A stretch of DNA of 64,000 nt from an uncultured Bacteroides sp. (GCA_949289345.1 CASENS010000088.1:1-64000), one strand, 5' to 3'. Counted from the stretch's first letter, positions 7,765-17,637 are shown. The notes: a model not told the origin generated them from the sequence alone. Numbers and translations: made by a program.

Positions 7765-10700
7765 ATGAAGAGTTTATACAACATCGCGCTGTGGCTTCTC
7801 GCCTTGCTCTGCATCACGTCATGCAGGGACGCCAATCCGTTTGGCGGTGGATACGAAGACGGACGAAGCGAAATGGAAATCAGCGGGAAAATAGACCACC
7901 GCTTGCAAACCCGTGCGGACGACTTGGGCTTTGCAGACGGCGACGCCATCGGGGTCTATATCGTGGACTACGTCAACGGCGAACCGGGCGAACTGAAAGC
8001 GCAGGGCAACCACGCCACCAACGTGAAATTCACCTACGACGAAAGTACGGACACTTGGGAGGGAGCCGCCAAAATCTATTGGACGGACGACCGTACCCCC
8101 ATTGACGGCTATTCTTACTACCCCTTCCGGGAAGTGGTGAACGACCCGCACGCCTTGGCGTTTACCGTTCTGGCGAACCAGGACCGGCAAGACGAGGACG
8201 CTACCTTGCACAATTACGAGGCGAGCGACTTGCTTTGGGCAAAGGCGGAAAACGTGTCGCCCGGAGAAGTCATCGACCTCCGTCACCGTCACCTCATGGC
8301 GGGCGTACAGATCAACCTGATACCCGGCACGGGCTTCGATGCCGCCGCTTGGGCGGAATTAGAGAAGAGCGTCTTGATAAACCAAGTGCAGGCGTCGGCT
8401 ACCGTAGACTTGGTGACCGGACAGGTCACGCCAAGCGGGGACGAACGGATTACGGTGGTGCCTCATGTGGACGGGAATACTTACCGTGCCGTCATCGTGC
8501 CCCAAACCGTAGCGGCAGGTGAGACCTTGTTTCATATTACGGTGGACGGCATATCCTACGCGTTCCAACGGGAGAGCGACATGACTTTCCTCAGCCAAAA
8601 ATTGCATAAGTTCACCATCGAGGTGGTGCAGCGGCTACCCGAAGGCGACTACGAGCTCAAGCTCATCAGCGAAGCCATTACGGCATGGGAGGATGACGGC
8701 ATCACCCACAACGGCGAGGCACGCGAATATGTCGTGATGCAGTCGCCCGTCAAGGGACAGTTGCGCCAGGTGTTGGAAAACTCGGGAAGGGATTTGGAGC
8801 AGTTGCTGAACTTGAAGGTGGTTGGAGAAATGAACGCGGAAGATTTTACAGCCATTCGGGAACTGTTGCCAAACTTAGAAGCGATTAATTTGCAAGAAGT
8901 AGCCTTGAAAGATGGGGATTCCGGTACGGGAGTGATAGAAGATGATGTGTTACCGGCTTACGCTTTCCAACAACGTTCGAAATTGAAATATATTGTCTTC
9001 CCCAAACAGACTAAGAAGATAGGGATAATGGCATTTCAAGGAGCGGGACTCTGTGGTGAACTGCTGCTTCCGGAAGGTTTAACTTACATTGGAGAAGCTG
9101 CTTTTGACAATTGGGGAACTATGGTCGATTATGAAGGTGGGCACATGTACCTAACTTCGCTGTCGCTTCCCAGTACGCTGGAATATATCGGTGTTACCGC
9201 ATTCCGTAGTAATAAATTTAGTTGCGAACTGATTTTGCCGGAAAGCCTGAAAGAGATAGGGGACTATGCGTTTCAAGAATGTAACGGCCTTTATGGACAA
9301 CTGAATTTACCCTCCGGATTGGAAACATTGGGTAAAGGCGCATTTACCGGACTTAAGAATTTGAGCGGGCCATTGGTCATCCCGGCCGGTGTTAAGGAAA
9401 TCAGTGAATTGTCCGGTTCCGGATTTTCAAGTGTTTCTCTGCCGGAAGGACTTGAAGTCATAGGACAAAATGCTCTCGGAGGTCGTGACTGGTGGCAATT
9501 TGTTACTTATGACTCACAAATACAAGGAGAACTTTATGTCCCTAAAACAGTTCGCCAAATAGATAGAGGAGCTTTTGCCGGACTGCAAATCTCTCATGCT
9601 TATTTGCCTGAGGGGCTTATTGAAATCTCGCGTGATTTGTTTAAGGATTGTGATAAACTGATTGATACATTGCATATACCGACCACAGTTCGGCAAATTC
9701 GCCGGGGTGCTTTCGATGGTTGTTCAAGTTTAACTGCAATTGTTTTACCTGCAAGTTTGGAGTCCATAGGAGGAGATAATAGTGATGCCAGTTGGTATGG
9801 TGGTTCTACTTTCGGTGGCTGCTACAATTTGAACTTATTGCGCTGCAATGCTGTAGAGCCTCCTGTTCTTCTTGATAGTGATGTATTTGGAGACTTACCC
9901 AAAGACAATTTTACAGTGGAAGTGCCTGCCAAGTCGGTAGAAGCTTACCGTAATGCGGAAGGTTGGAAAGAGTTCAAGCGGATTGCGGCTTACAGTGACT
10001 TCGTTTGCCGTCCGCAATTTGCCAACCTGCTCAACAAGGGGCACAAACGGGATGTGGTGCTGAATGCGGACGGAGCCTGGACAGTGAAGTATATTCCTTC
10101 CTGGTGCAGCATCTCCGCCAACTCCGGCTTTAAGAAGACGGAACTGACCATTACCATCGATGACTTGGCGGACGGGCAAGGCACCCGTCAGGACAGCATC
10201 GTGTTCAGTTTGGACGGCACGGAGCACACCACTTGTTACTACATCAAGCAATTCGACTCGGAATACAAGGAAGACGAGGCATACACCTTGCAGTCTGCCA
10301 CCCGTGGCGATGGTGTTGATGTGGTTATTTTAGGCGACGGCTACGATGCGGAAGACATTGCGGACGGCACTTACCTGACCGACATGCAGCAGACGGCGGA
10401 ATACTTCTTCGGTATGGAACCCTTTACGACCTATCGGAATTATTTCAACGTTCAAACGGCTTGGGCTTTGTCCAACGAAAGCGGAATCGGCACGCTGAAC
10501 ACACTGCGTGATACCAAGTTCGATACCCAATATGGCAACTATACCCATGACAGCCGCATCTCCTGCAATGCGGACTACACGATGCAATATGTGGTGGAAA
10601 ACACATCGCTGACTGCCCAGACGTTATCTGAAGCTTTAGTGATTCTGGTTCCGAATAGCACACCTTATGACGGCCTGACATATATGTATAGTGACGGCTC

Positions 10701-11280
10701 TGCGCTGGCTCTCTGCCCCAAAAGCAATTTCGACTTTCCGAATGATGCACGTGGACTGGTGCAGCACGAAGCTTGCGGGCACGGCTTTACAAAGTTAGCG
10801 GACGAATATATGTATCATAAGGCATGGATTCAGACTTGCCTGTGTACTTGTTGTGAGCATGTGGACGGATTGAAGTCCATGCATGCTATAGGGCAGGGAC
10901 AGAATCTGTCTTTCTCCGGCAACTACAAGGAAGTACCTTGGTCGCATCTGATTACCGACTCACGCTACAACGACATTGTGGACATCTACGAAGGCGGTTA
11001 TTTCCACAGCAACGGCGTGTACCGCTCGGAAAATAACAGCGTGATGAACAACAACGTGCCCTACATGAGCAGTTGGTGCAGGGAACTGACGGTGCGCCGC
11101 ATCAAGCAGTTGGCGGGCGAACCGTTCGACTACGAGGAGTTTGTGGCGAACGACAGCCGGGAATGGGGCTTGGACTTTACCGCAGGCACCCGCGCCTCGA
11201 AAGAGGTACCGGTAACCCAGGTCATGCACGGAGCGCATCCGGTGATAATAAACAGAAGTCCTAACTTGCATACAAAATGA
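7765..11280 (+). CDS. Multidomain lipoprotein: fimbrillin-like + BspA LRR + BACON + M64 peptidase (paralog 2)
   Basis: A 1171-residue paralog of the upstream gene with the same domain order: lipobox CITSC (Cys20), fimbrillin-like domain beginning at TRADDLGFADGD, leucine-rich repeats about 348-712, BACON about 760-830, M64 about 850-1130. The zinc motif HEACGH (His1001, Glu1002, His1006) and the following LADE are intact, and a CLCTCC cluster lies downstream. It starts 65 bases after paralog 1 and its TGA overlaps the ATG of paralog 3. It is probably an active, surface-bound metallopeptidase with adhesive repeats. Domain family calls are from motif reading; the substrate is unknown. Confidence 0.88.
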   Translation: MKSLYNIALWLLALLCITSCRDANPFGGGYEDGRSEMEISGKIDHRLQTRADDLGFADGDAIGVYIVDYVNGEPGELKAQGNHATNVKFTYDESTDTWEGAAKIYWTDDRTPIDGYSYYPFREVVNDPHALAFTVLANQDRQDEDATLHNYEASDLLWAKAENVSPGEVIDLRHRHLMAGVQINLIPGTGFDAAAWAELEKSVLINQVQASATVDLVTGQVTPSGDERITVVPHVDGNTYRAVIVPQTVAAGETLFHITVDGISYAFQRESDMTFLSQKLHKFTIEVVQRLPEGDYELKLISEAITAWEDDGITHNGEAREYVVMQSPVKGQLRQVLENSGRDLEQLLNLKVVGEMNAEDFTAIRELLPNLEAINLQEVALKDGDSGTGVIEDDVLPAYAFQQRSKLKYIVFPKQTKKIGIMAFQGAGLCGELLLPEGLTYIGEAAFDNWGTMVDYEGGHMYLTSLSLPSTLEYIGVTAFRSNKFSCELILPESLKEIGDYAFQECNGLYGQLNLPSGLETLGKGAFTGLKNLSGPLVIPAGVKEISELSGSGFSSVSLPEGLEVIGQNALGGRDWWQFVTYDSQIQGELYVPKTVRQIDRGAFAGLQISHAYLPEGLIEISRDLFKDCDKLIDTLHIPTTVRQIRRGAFDGCSSLTAIVLPASLESIGGDNSDASWYGGSTFGGCYNLNLLRCNAVEPPVLLDSDVFGDLPKDNFTVEVPAKSVEAYRNAEGWKEFKRIAAYSDFVCRPQFANLLNKGHKRDVVLNADGAWTVKYIPSWCSISANSGFKKTELTITIDDLADGQGTRQDSIVFSLDGTEHTTCYYIKQFDSEYKEDEAYTLQSATRGDGVDVVILGDGYDAEDIADGTYLTDMQQTAEYFFGMEPFTTYRNYFNVQTAWALSNESGIGTLNTLRDTKFDTQYGNYTHDSRISCNADYTMQYVVENTSLTAQTLSEALVILVPNSTPYDGLTYMYSDGSALALCPKSNFDFPNDARGLVQHEACGHGFTKLADEYMYHKAWIQTCLCTCCEHVDGLKSMHAIGQGQNLSFSGNYKEVPWSHLITDSRYNDIVDIYEGGYFHSNGVYRSENNSVMNNNVPYMSSWCRELTVRRIKQLAGEPFDYEEFVANDSREWGLDFTAGTRASKEVPVTQVMHGAHPVIINRSPNLHTK

Positions 11281-14200
11281 CCATGAAACATAGAGAACTG
11301 ATACTATCGGCGATGGCAGTCGTGGGTGTGCTGACCGGCTGCATCGAACAGGAGTTTGCCGACCAGGGTGTGACAAGCATACCCATCCAACTGGCCGCCG
11401 ACTACCAGACCACCACCCGTGTGACCGATGCGGGCTTTGCGGACGAGGACCGCATGGGTATCTTCATTACCGACTACGTAAACGGAACGCCGCAACCCAT
11501 CGGCGTGACCGGTAATCGTGCCAACAACCTGCTCTATACCTACCACGAAAGCGGCAACACGTGGGAAGGTGTCGCCACGGTGTACTGGAAGGACAATCAG
11601 ACCCCGGTGGACGTAGTGGGCTACTATCCGTATGACAGCGAACTGGCTTCGGTGACAGAATACGCCTTTGCCGTGCAGCCCGACCAGGGAAGCACCGCTA
11701 CCGAGGCAGCACCGGGCGGCTACGAGGCCAGTGACCTGCTGTGGGCAAAGAATAGCCAGGTGGCACCTACCACCGAAACCATACGCCTGATGTACCGGCA
11801 TCTGATGGCGGGCGTGACAGTCCGCTTGGAGGAAGGGGATGGCTTTGCCGAAGGCGAATGGGCGGAAGCGGTGAAGCACGTCTGGGTGGACAATACGGTA
11901 TTGACGGCTACGGTGAATCTGGAGCAAGGAACGGTTCTGGTAAACGAAGGCGAACCGGAGCTTATTGTGCCGTTGCCTTACCAGAACGATTACCGGGCGG
12001 TGGTGGTGCCGCAGGAAGTGGCAGCAGGAAAGACCGTCATTGGCATCACCATAGACGGCACGAACTACGAATTGACGCGGGAAAGTGCCATGACCTATAC
12101 GGGAGGCAAGATGCACACGTTTACGATTGAGGTAGACAAGCGGACGGATACCGGCGACTATGCGTTTACGCTGACGAACGAAGCGGTAACTGCCTGGGTG
12201 GATGACCCGGATTTCCACGATGGACTGGTGCGGGAATACGTGACGGTGGCTGTAGACGAACCGGGACAGTTTGAGCAAAGCCTGCAAGCACAAGGATTGG
12301 ATGCCAAGAAGATTTCCAGTCTGAAAGTGACGGGAACAGTGAATTGGGCAGACTTGACATTCATGGGACAATCCATGCCGGCACTGACTTACTTGAACTT
12401 AAGGGAAGTACGGATAGACGATGAAAATGATGAGAACGATGATGTGATAACCGGATTTGCTCCCAAGGACGGATCCTCCTTTACTCAATTGACACGTATT
12501 ATATTTCCCGAAACATTGCGTGGAATAGCCTCACAGGCTTTTTACCGTACCAGTTTGTCCGGTACATTGGAAATACCGGAAGGAGTTACGTTTATCGGAT
12601 ATGGTGCATTTACGGATTGCCCGTTTTATGCGGATGTCATCTTTCCGTCTACATTAAAACGTATTGAAGCGGACGCTTTTTCGCATTCAAAAATCGTAGG
12701 GGAATTGCAATTCCCGGAAGGTTTGGAATACATTGGTGGCGGTGCGTTCCTCTACATTGATGATTTATCGGGCGCACTCAATCTTCCCGAAAGTTTAAAG
12801 GATTTAGGCGGTTCTGCTTTTCAAGGTGCTAAAGTAACTGGGACAGTCGTACTTCCTCAAGGAATAACCATTGGAGATGGTGTCTTTCATGATTGTACTT
12901 TTAATCATGTGGAAATTCCGGAGGGTATAGAAACATTAGGCATAGAATTATTCAGAAATGTGCCTTTGCAAGGAGAATTGATATTACCGTCTACTCTGAA
13001 GAAATTGGGGCGTTCAAGTTTTCAAAGTACAAATATCTCATCGTTGGTTTTGCCAGAAAGTTTGAAAGAGATGGAGCGGTCTGTTTTCGCAGATTGTGCA
13101 CGTCTGGGAGGGGTAATAACTATCCCGGAGGGAATTATTGTCATTCCCGATGAAACATTCATGAATTGCAGTATGCTGAGCGGTGTACACCTACATAAAG
13201 ACGTTGTTTTTATTGGTAGAAGCGCTTTCTTGAACTGCTACAACATGAATACGATTGTGTGCGATGCCGTGACCCCTCCCGTTGTGGAAGAAGGCGCGTT
13301 TGACGGTGTGCCGAAAGACAACTTCAGCATCGAGGTTCCCGCCGAGGCGGTAGCTGCCTACAAGATGGCGGAAGGCTGGAAGGAATTCAAGCGCATCACG
13401 GCGTATAGCGACTTTGTGTGCCGTCCCGCTACGGCGTGTGCCATCAATACGGCACATACGGAGACGCTCATCCTCAACGCGCAAGGACCTTGGTCGGTCA
13501 GCCACTTGCCCGACTGGTGCGAGCTTTCACAGACTTCCGGTACGGGACGTACTTCCATCCGACTGACCATCGATGCTTTGGCACAAGGTGCAGCCGACCG
13601 CAGGGACAGCGTGGTGTTTGCTTTGGACGGCACGCAGTTCACGACCTATTGCGCTGTGGAGCAGAAAGACTATGTATACGGGGAGAACGAGTTGGTGACG
13701 TTGCAGGAGCACACGAAAGGGAACGGCATCGACATCCTGTTCCTAGGCGACGGTTATGACGCCGAAGCTTTGGCTTCCGGAGCCTACATGGAACTGGTGC
13801 GCGAGGAGATGGAATACTTCTTCGCCTTGCCTCCCTACGACCGCTTCCGCGACTACTTCAATGTCTATGCGGGCATCGCCTTGTCGCAGGAACAGGGCAT
13901 CAACACCATCAACACCTACCGGAACACGTGTTTCAACACCATTTATGCAGGTTCGGAAATTTGTGGAGGTTCGGGTCCGCAACTGATGCCGGACGATGAA
14001 CTGATTTTCCCCTACATCACCCAGACACTGAAGGACACTCCGTTTACGGAGGACAAGTTGCGCCGCACGTTGGTCATCCTGGTACCAAACACCACGGAGT
14101 ATGACGGCGTGACCTATGTCTATGAGGACAACCGGGCGATTGCCATCTGTCCGCGCAGCACGCAGGCTTATCCGAGCGATACCCGTGGCGTGGTGCAGCG

Positions 14201-14699
14201 GGAAGCGGGAGGCTTCGGTTTCGGCAAGCTGGCGAACGAGGCTATCACGAAGAACCAATACGTGCCCAGTTCGGTAGCCAGTATCATTCAAGAGGGGCAA
14301 GGCAGGGGCTGGTATCAGAATGTCTCCCTCTCCGGCAAGATGGCGGACGTGCCTTGGTCGCACTTCATCTTCGACCCGCGCTACAGCGACGATGTGGACA
14401 TTTTCGAGGGAGCCTTCGACTACACGCGCAACGTCTTCCGCTCGGAAGCCAGCAGCTGCATGAGCATCGGTATACCTTATTATAATGCCATCAGCCGCCA
14501 GGCCATCACGCAACGCATCAAGGAATATGCGGGCGAACCGTTCGACATGGAAGAATTCTATGCCAACGACACGAACGCCTGGGGTTCGACAACGACCCGT
14601 ACGGCAAACGCCATTCCGGACGAACGGATACAGTTTAACGCACCGGTGTTCGTGCGAGGCAAGTATATACCGAACAAGCCGAAGCGGAAGGGGCTTTAG
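11277..14699 (+). CDS. Multidomain lipoprotein: fimbrillin-like + BspA LRR + BACON + degenerate M64 domain (paralog 3)
   Basis: A 1140-residue paralog with lipobox VLTGC (Cys22), fimbrillin-like domain from TRVTDAGFADED, leucine-rich repeats about 347-674, BACON about 722-795, and an M64-like domain about 819-1100. The zinc motif is REAGGF (Arg975, Glu976, Phe980) where paralogs 1 and 2 have HExxGH, and the later Asp is Asn987. The cysteine cluster of the other two is also missing. The reading frame is intact, so this is a probable pseudopeptidase, not a pseudogene. The ATG at 11277 overlaps the previous TGA (ATGA), suggesting translational coupling; an alternative ATG at 11283 is possible. 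Confidence 0.87.
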   Translation: MTMKHRELILSAMAVVGVLTGCIEQEFADQGVTSIPIQLAADYQTTTRVTDAGFADEDRMGIFITDYVNGTPQPIGVTGNRANNLLYTYHESGNTWEGVATVYWKDNQTPVDVVGYYPYDSELASVTEYAFAVQPDQGSTATEAAPGGYEASDLLWAKNSQVAPTTETIRLMYRHLMAGVTVRLEEGDGFAEGEWAEAVKHVWVDNTVLTATVNLEQGTVLVNEGEPELIVPLPYQNDYRAVVVPQEVAAGKTVIGITIDGTNYELTRESAMTYTGGKMHTFTIEVDKRTDTGDYAFTLTNEAVTAWVDDPDFHDGLVREYVTVAVDEPGQFEQSLQAQGLDAKKISSLKVTGTVNWADLTFMGQSMPALTYLNLREVRIDDENDENDDVITGFAPKDGSSFTQLTRIIFPETLRGIASQAFYRTSLSGTLEIPEGVTFIGYGAFTDCPFYADVIFPSTLKRIEADAFSHSKIVGELQFPEGLEYIGGGAFLYIDDLSGALNLPESLKDLGGSAFQGAKVTGTVVLPQGITIGDGVFHDCTFNHVEIPEGIETLGIELFRNVPLQGELILPSTLKKLGRSSFQSTNISSLVLPESLKEMERSVFADCARLGGVITIPEGIIVIPDETFMNCSMLSGVHLHKDVVFIGRSAFLNCYNMNTIVCDAVTPPVVEEGAFDGVPKDNFSIEVPAEAVAAYKMAEGWKEFKRITAYSDFVCRPATACAINTAHTETLILNAQGPWSVSHLPDWCELSQTSGTGRTSIRLTIDALAQGAADRRDSVVFALDGTQFTTYCAVEQKDYVYGENELVTLQEHTKGNGIDILFLGDGYDAEALASGAYMELVREEMEYFFALPPYDRFRDYFNVYAGIALSQEQGINTINTYRNTCFNTIYAGSEICGGSGPQLMPDDELIFPYITQTLKDTPFTEDKLRRTLVILVPNTTEYDGVTYVYEDNRAIAICPRSTQAYPSDTRGVVQREAGGFGFGKLANEAITKNQYVPSSVASIIQEGQGRGWYQNVSLSGKMADVPWSHFIFDPRYSDDVDIFEGAFDYTRNVFRSEASSCMSIGIPYYNAISRQAITQRIKEYAGEPFDMEEFYANDTNAWGSTTTRTANAIPDERIQFNAPVFVRGKYIPNKPKRKGL

Positions 14700-14759
14700 C
14701 GTTCAGAGTTTAGATTTTAACGTTCAGAGTTCATTGATGAAACATAAAAAAACAAAGAT

Positions 14760-15635
14760 ATGAAAGCAATGCATCACATTTGGATGGCGGCAGCCATCAC
14801 GTTATTGGCGACAGGATGTAGCAATGACAATGAGATTGTAGGCCCGAAAGGACAAATTGTGGAGTTGGAACTGATTTATCCGGGTACCCGCGTGACGGAT
14901 ACCAACTTCGAGGCACAGGACGAGATTGGCGTGTACATGGTGGCCGAAGGCGCGGACCTTCAGATTGGCGGCAACGAACTGAACAACGAACTGTTCAGTT
15001 TCAACGGCTCGACTTGGACTTCGGAACGCGATGTGTACTGGAACGAGGGCACGCACAACATCTATGCCTATTACCCCTACGCGAAGAGCATCAGCGACAC
15101 GGACAACTATCCGTTTACCATCGCCACCGACCAGTCGGCAGAAAATGCGGACGGCATGACGGGCTACGAAGCCAGTGACTTTCTGTGGGCATCGGCGGAA
15201 GGTGTAGCCGCATCGGCCAGTCCGGTGCAGCTGCAGTTCAGCCATTGCATGAGCAAGGTGAAAGTGAACTTGGTGAAAGGTGAAGACTATACGGGCGACA
15301 TTCCTTCGAATTGCGAGGTGTACATCCACAACATGGTGCCTACCGCCTTGGTGGACCTGCAGACGGGAAGCGTAGAGGCAAGCCCGTATGCCGCAGTGGA
15401 GTCGGTGAAATGCCGCAAGTTGAGCAGTACGGAGTTTACCGCCTGCATCGTTCCGCAACGGATTGCTTCCCGCCGTCCGTTGGTAGAGGTAGTGACCGAC
15501 AACATCTCGTACATGCTGGAAGGAACGATTTCACTGAAGCAAGGTTTCCAAAGCACCATTACCGTCACGCTGACGCAAAGTCCGGAGCAGGTAGCCATCG
15601 AGATTGGCGGCGGCATGGAAGGTTGGGATGAATGA
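14760..15635 (+). CDS. Fimbrillin family (Mfa-like) lipoprotein
   Basis: A 291-residue stand-alone fimbrillin. Lipobox LATGC (Cys20) is followed by SNDNE, then TRVTDTNFEAQDEIGVYM, which aligns with the N-terminal domains of the three upstream giants, as do DVYWNEGTHNIYAYYPY and EASDFLWASAEG. It ends in GGGMEGWDE, the short terminal Trp-acidic tail usual in this superfamily. Relatives are shaft or tip subunits of type V pili, exported as lipoproteins and assembled on the surface. It lies 60 bases after paralog 3 and 24 bases before the BIG2 gene, in the same operon. Whether it is a shaft or a tip/accessory subunit cannot be decided here. Confidence 0.85.
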   Translation: MKAMHHIWMAAAITLLATGCSNDNEIVGPKGQIVELELIYPGTRVTDTNFEAQDEIGVYMVAEGADLQIGGNELNNELFSFNGSTWTSERDVYWNEGTHNIYAYYPYAKSISDTDNYPFTIATDQSAENADGMTGYEASDFLWASAEGVAASASPVQLQFSHCMSKVKVNLVKGEDYTGDIPSNCEVYIHNMVPTALVDLQTGSVEASPYAAVESVKCRKLSSTEFTACIVPQRIASRRPLVEVVTDNISYMLEGTISLKQGFQSTITVTLTQSPEQVAIEIGGGMEGWDE

Positions 15636-15659
15636 TTTCAGAATTTAGATTTCAGAAGG

Positions 15660-17576
15660 ATGAAAAAGACATTTATCATACTCATGGCCGGGGCGCTCCT
15701 TACGCTGCTGCTCAGTACCTGTAGCGATGGGGAAAACAAGAATGAACCGGTGGTGATAGAAGTGGAAGCGATAAAGTTGTCGCAAACCACATTGACCTTG
15801 GCAGTGGGCGATGAGGCCAAACTGACCGCTACTGTATCACCGGATAACGCGACGAACAAAACCGTGACCTGGAGTAGCGACAACACAGCCATCGCAACGG
15901 TGTCGGCGCAAGGTACAGTGACCGCAGTTGCCGAAGGTTCGGCAGTTGTGACGGCTACGGCAGGCGGTAAAAGCGCGAAATGTACGGTAACTGTGCAGAA
16001 CGGTACGGTTGCCGTAGAGTCTATTACCTTGTCGGAAGAGACTTTGACGCTGACCGAAGGCGCGACTTTCCAATTGACAGCGACCGTGATGCCGGATAAC
16101 GCTACGGACAAGACGGTGATATGGAATACATCGGACGGTTCAATCGTTACCGTATCAGAAGACGGATTGGTAACGGCGGTAGCTGAGGGAACTGCGACGA
16201 TTATCGCTTCCGCGGGCGGACAGAGCACGCAATGCGAAGTCACAGTGACGAAGGAAGTGATAGAAGTGGAGGGTATCACACTGTCCCAAACATCACTTCT
16301 CTTGGGAGAGGGTGCCACCGCTACGTTGACGGCGACGGTTACTCCGGAGAACGCTACAGACAAGACAGTGACTTGGAGCAGTTCGGACGAGTCCGTCGCT
16401 ACAGTCTCGGGCGATGGCTTGGTAACAGGCGTAAAGGAAGGCAAGGCTGTTGTGACCGCTACTGCGGGTGAAAAAAACGCCCAATGTGAGGTGACGGTAC
16501 AGAAAGGTGTGGTGGAAGTGACGGAAATCACATTGTCACAAACGAACCTGACGCTGACCGAAGGTGAAACAGCGGCTTTGACCGCAACAGTGCTTCCTAC
16601 CGATGCCACGGACAAGACAGTGACATGGATCAGTTCGAATCCGTCGGTCGCTACTGTTTCTGATGCAGGATTGGTGACTGCCGTCTTGGAAGGAACCACG
16701 ACGATTACCGCTTCCGCAGGAGGTAAGACGGCGCAATGTACAGTGACTGTGGAGAAAGCATTTATAGCGGTGACAGAAGTCACCCTCTCTCAGAGCAGCC
16801 TGATTCTTGATGAAGGGGCGACTGCTCAATTGATAGCCACTGTGCTTCCTACTGATGCCACGGACAAGACAGTGACATGGAGCAGTTCGAACCCGTCGGT
16901 CGCTACGGTATCCGACGGACTTGTAACCGCACAGCAAGAAGGAACAACCCTTATCACCGCTTCCGCAGGCGGGCAAAGTGCCCAATGTACCGTGACTGTA
17001 CAGAAAGGTGTAGTTGCCGTAACGGAAGTGACCCTTTCGCAGACCAGCCTGACGCTTGACGAGGGCGAAAGCGCTACGTTGACTGCGACTGTTCTTCCCG
17101 CTGACGCCACGGACAAGACAGTGACATGGAGCAGTTCGAACTCTTCAGTCGCTACGGTATCCGGTGGTGTAGTGACGGCCGTAGGTGAAGGCACGGCAAC
17201 CATTACCGCTTCCGCGGGAGGCAAGACGGCGCAGTGTACGGTGACAGTCAATAAGAAGATAATTGAAGTGACGGAGGTAAGCTTGTCTCAAACCAGCCTG
17301 ACGCTTGACGAGGGCGAAAGCGCTACGTTGACTGCAACGGTTCTTCCCGCTGACGCCACGGACAAGACAGTGACATGGAGCAGTTCGAACTCTTCAGTCG
17401 CTACGGTATCCGGTGGTGTAGTGACGGCCGTAGGTGAAGGCACGGCAACCATTACCGCTTCCGCAGGAGGCAAGACGGCGCAGTGTACGGTAACGGTGAA
17501 CGGTGAAAGCGGCATGGATGCCGATATTGACCCGTGGGAAGATGACGGTACCGATTATGGTGGAAAAGTAAATTAA
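15660..17576 (+). CDS. Lipoprotein with seven bacterial Ig-like (BIG2) domains
   Basis: A 638-residue lipoprotein with lipobox LLSTC (Cys21) and acidic SDGENKNE. Seven tandem BIG2 domains of about 83 residues each follow, every one opening with a (V/I)xVxxIxLSQxxLxL strand and containing DKTVTWSSxxxxVATVS and a closing AxCTVTV. Domains 6 and 7 are nearly identical in DNA. The protein ends in DADIDPWEDDGTDYGGKVN, which resembles the W(E/V)DD segment at the end of the upstream fimbrillin domains. It is the last gene of the operon, followed by a hairpin at 17597-17637. The likely role is a rigid stalk or adhesin on the cell surface. Confidence 0.88.
   Translation: MKKTFIILMAGALLTLLLSTCSDGENKNEPVVIEVEAIKLSQTTLTLAVGDEAKLTATVSPDNATNKTVTWSSDNTAIATVSAQGTVTAVAEGSAVVTATAGGKSAKCTVTVQNGTVAVESITLSEETLTLTEGATFQLTATVMPDNATDKTVIWNTSDGSIVTVSEDGLVTAVAEGTATIIASAGGQSTQCEVTVTKEVIEVEGITLSQTSLLLGEGATATLTATVTPENATDKTVTWSSSDESVATVSGDGLVTGVKEGKAVVTATAGEKNAQCEVTVQKGVVEVTEITLSQTNLTLTEGETAALTATVLPTDATDKTVTWISSNPSVATVSDAGLVTAVLEGTTTITASAGGKTAQCTVTVEKAFIAVTEVTLSQSSLILDEGATAQLIATVLPTDATDKTVTWSSSNPSVATVSDGLVTAQQEGTTLITASAGGQSAQCTVTVQKGVVAVTEVTLSQTSLTLDEGESATLTATVLPADATDKTVTWSSSNSSVATVSGGVVTAVGEGTATITASAGGKTAQCTVTVNKKIIEVTEVSLSQTSLTLDEGESATLTATVLPADATDKTVTWSSSNSSVATVSGGVVTAVGEGTATITASAGGKTAQCTVTVNGESGMDADIDPWEDDGTDYGGKVN
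17043..17499 (+). repeat. Near-identical 249-bp tandem duplication inside the BIG2 gene
   Basis: The stretch 17043-17250 recurs at 17292-17499 with only a few base differences, a period of exactly 249 bases or 83 codons (one Ig domain). Earlier domains have the same period but are more diverged, so this pair is the most recent duplication or conversion. Confidence 0.9.
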
Positions 17577-17596
17577 CTGACGCAATGATAGACGGG

Positions 17597-17637
17597 ATGG
17601 GGCTGTGCTGTGTTTGTGGAGAACAGTACAGCCCCAT
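17597..17637 (+). terminator. Probable terminator hairpin of the adhesin/peptidase operon
   Basis: ATGGGGCTGTGCTGT (17597-17611) pairs with ACAGTACAGCCCCAT (17623-17637) with one G-T wobble. Only a weak T-rich tail follows, so it may instead protect the 3' end of the message. Confidence 0.65.

Noticed and set aside
11277-14699. Calling paralog 3 a pseudogene
   Set aside because: The frame, lipobox, LRR, BACON and flanking M64 framework are intact; only the catalytic residues changed, which fits a pseudoenzyme better.
15638-16783. Long reverse-strand reading frame (381 codons) over the BIG2 gene, and similar ones at 16826-17251 and 17288-17515
   Set aside because: It mirrors the repetitive Ig-domain codons of the real forward gene, has no signal, family pattern or promoter, and repeats with the same period.
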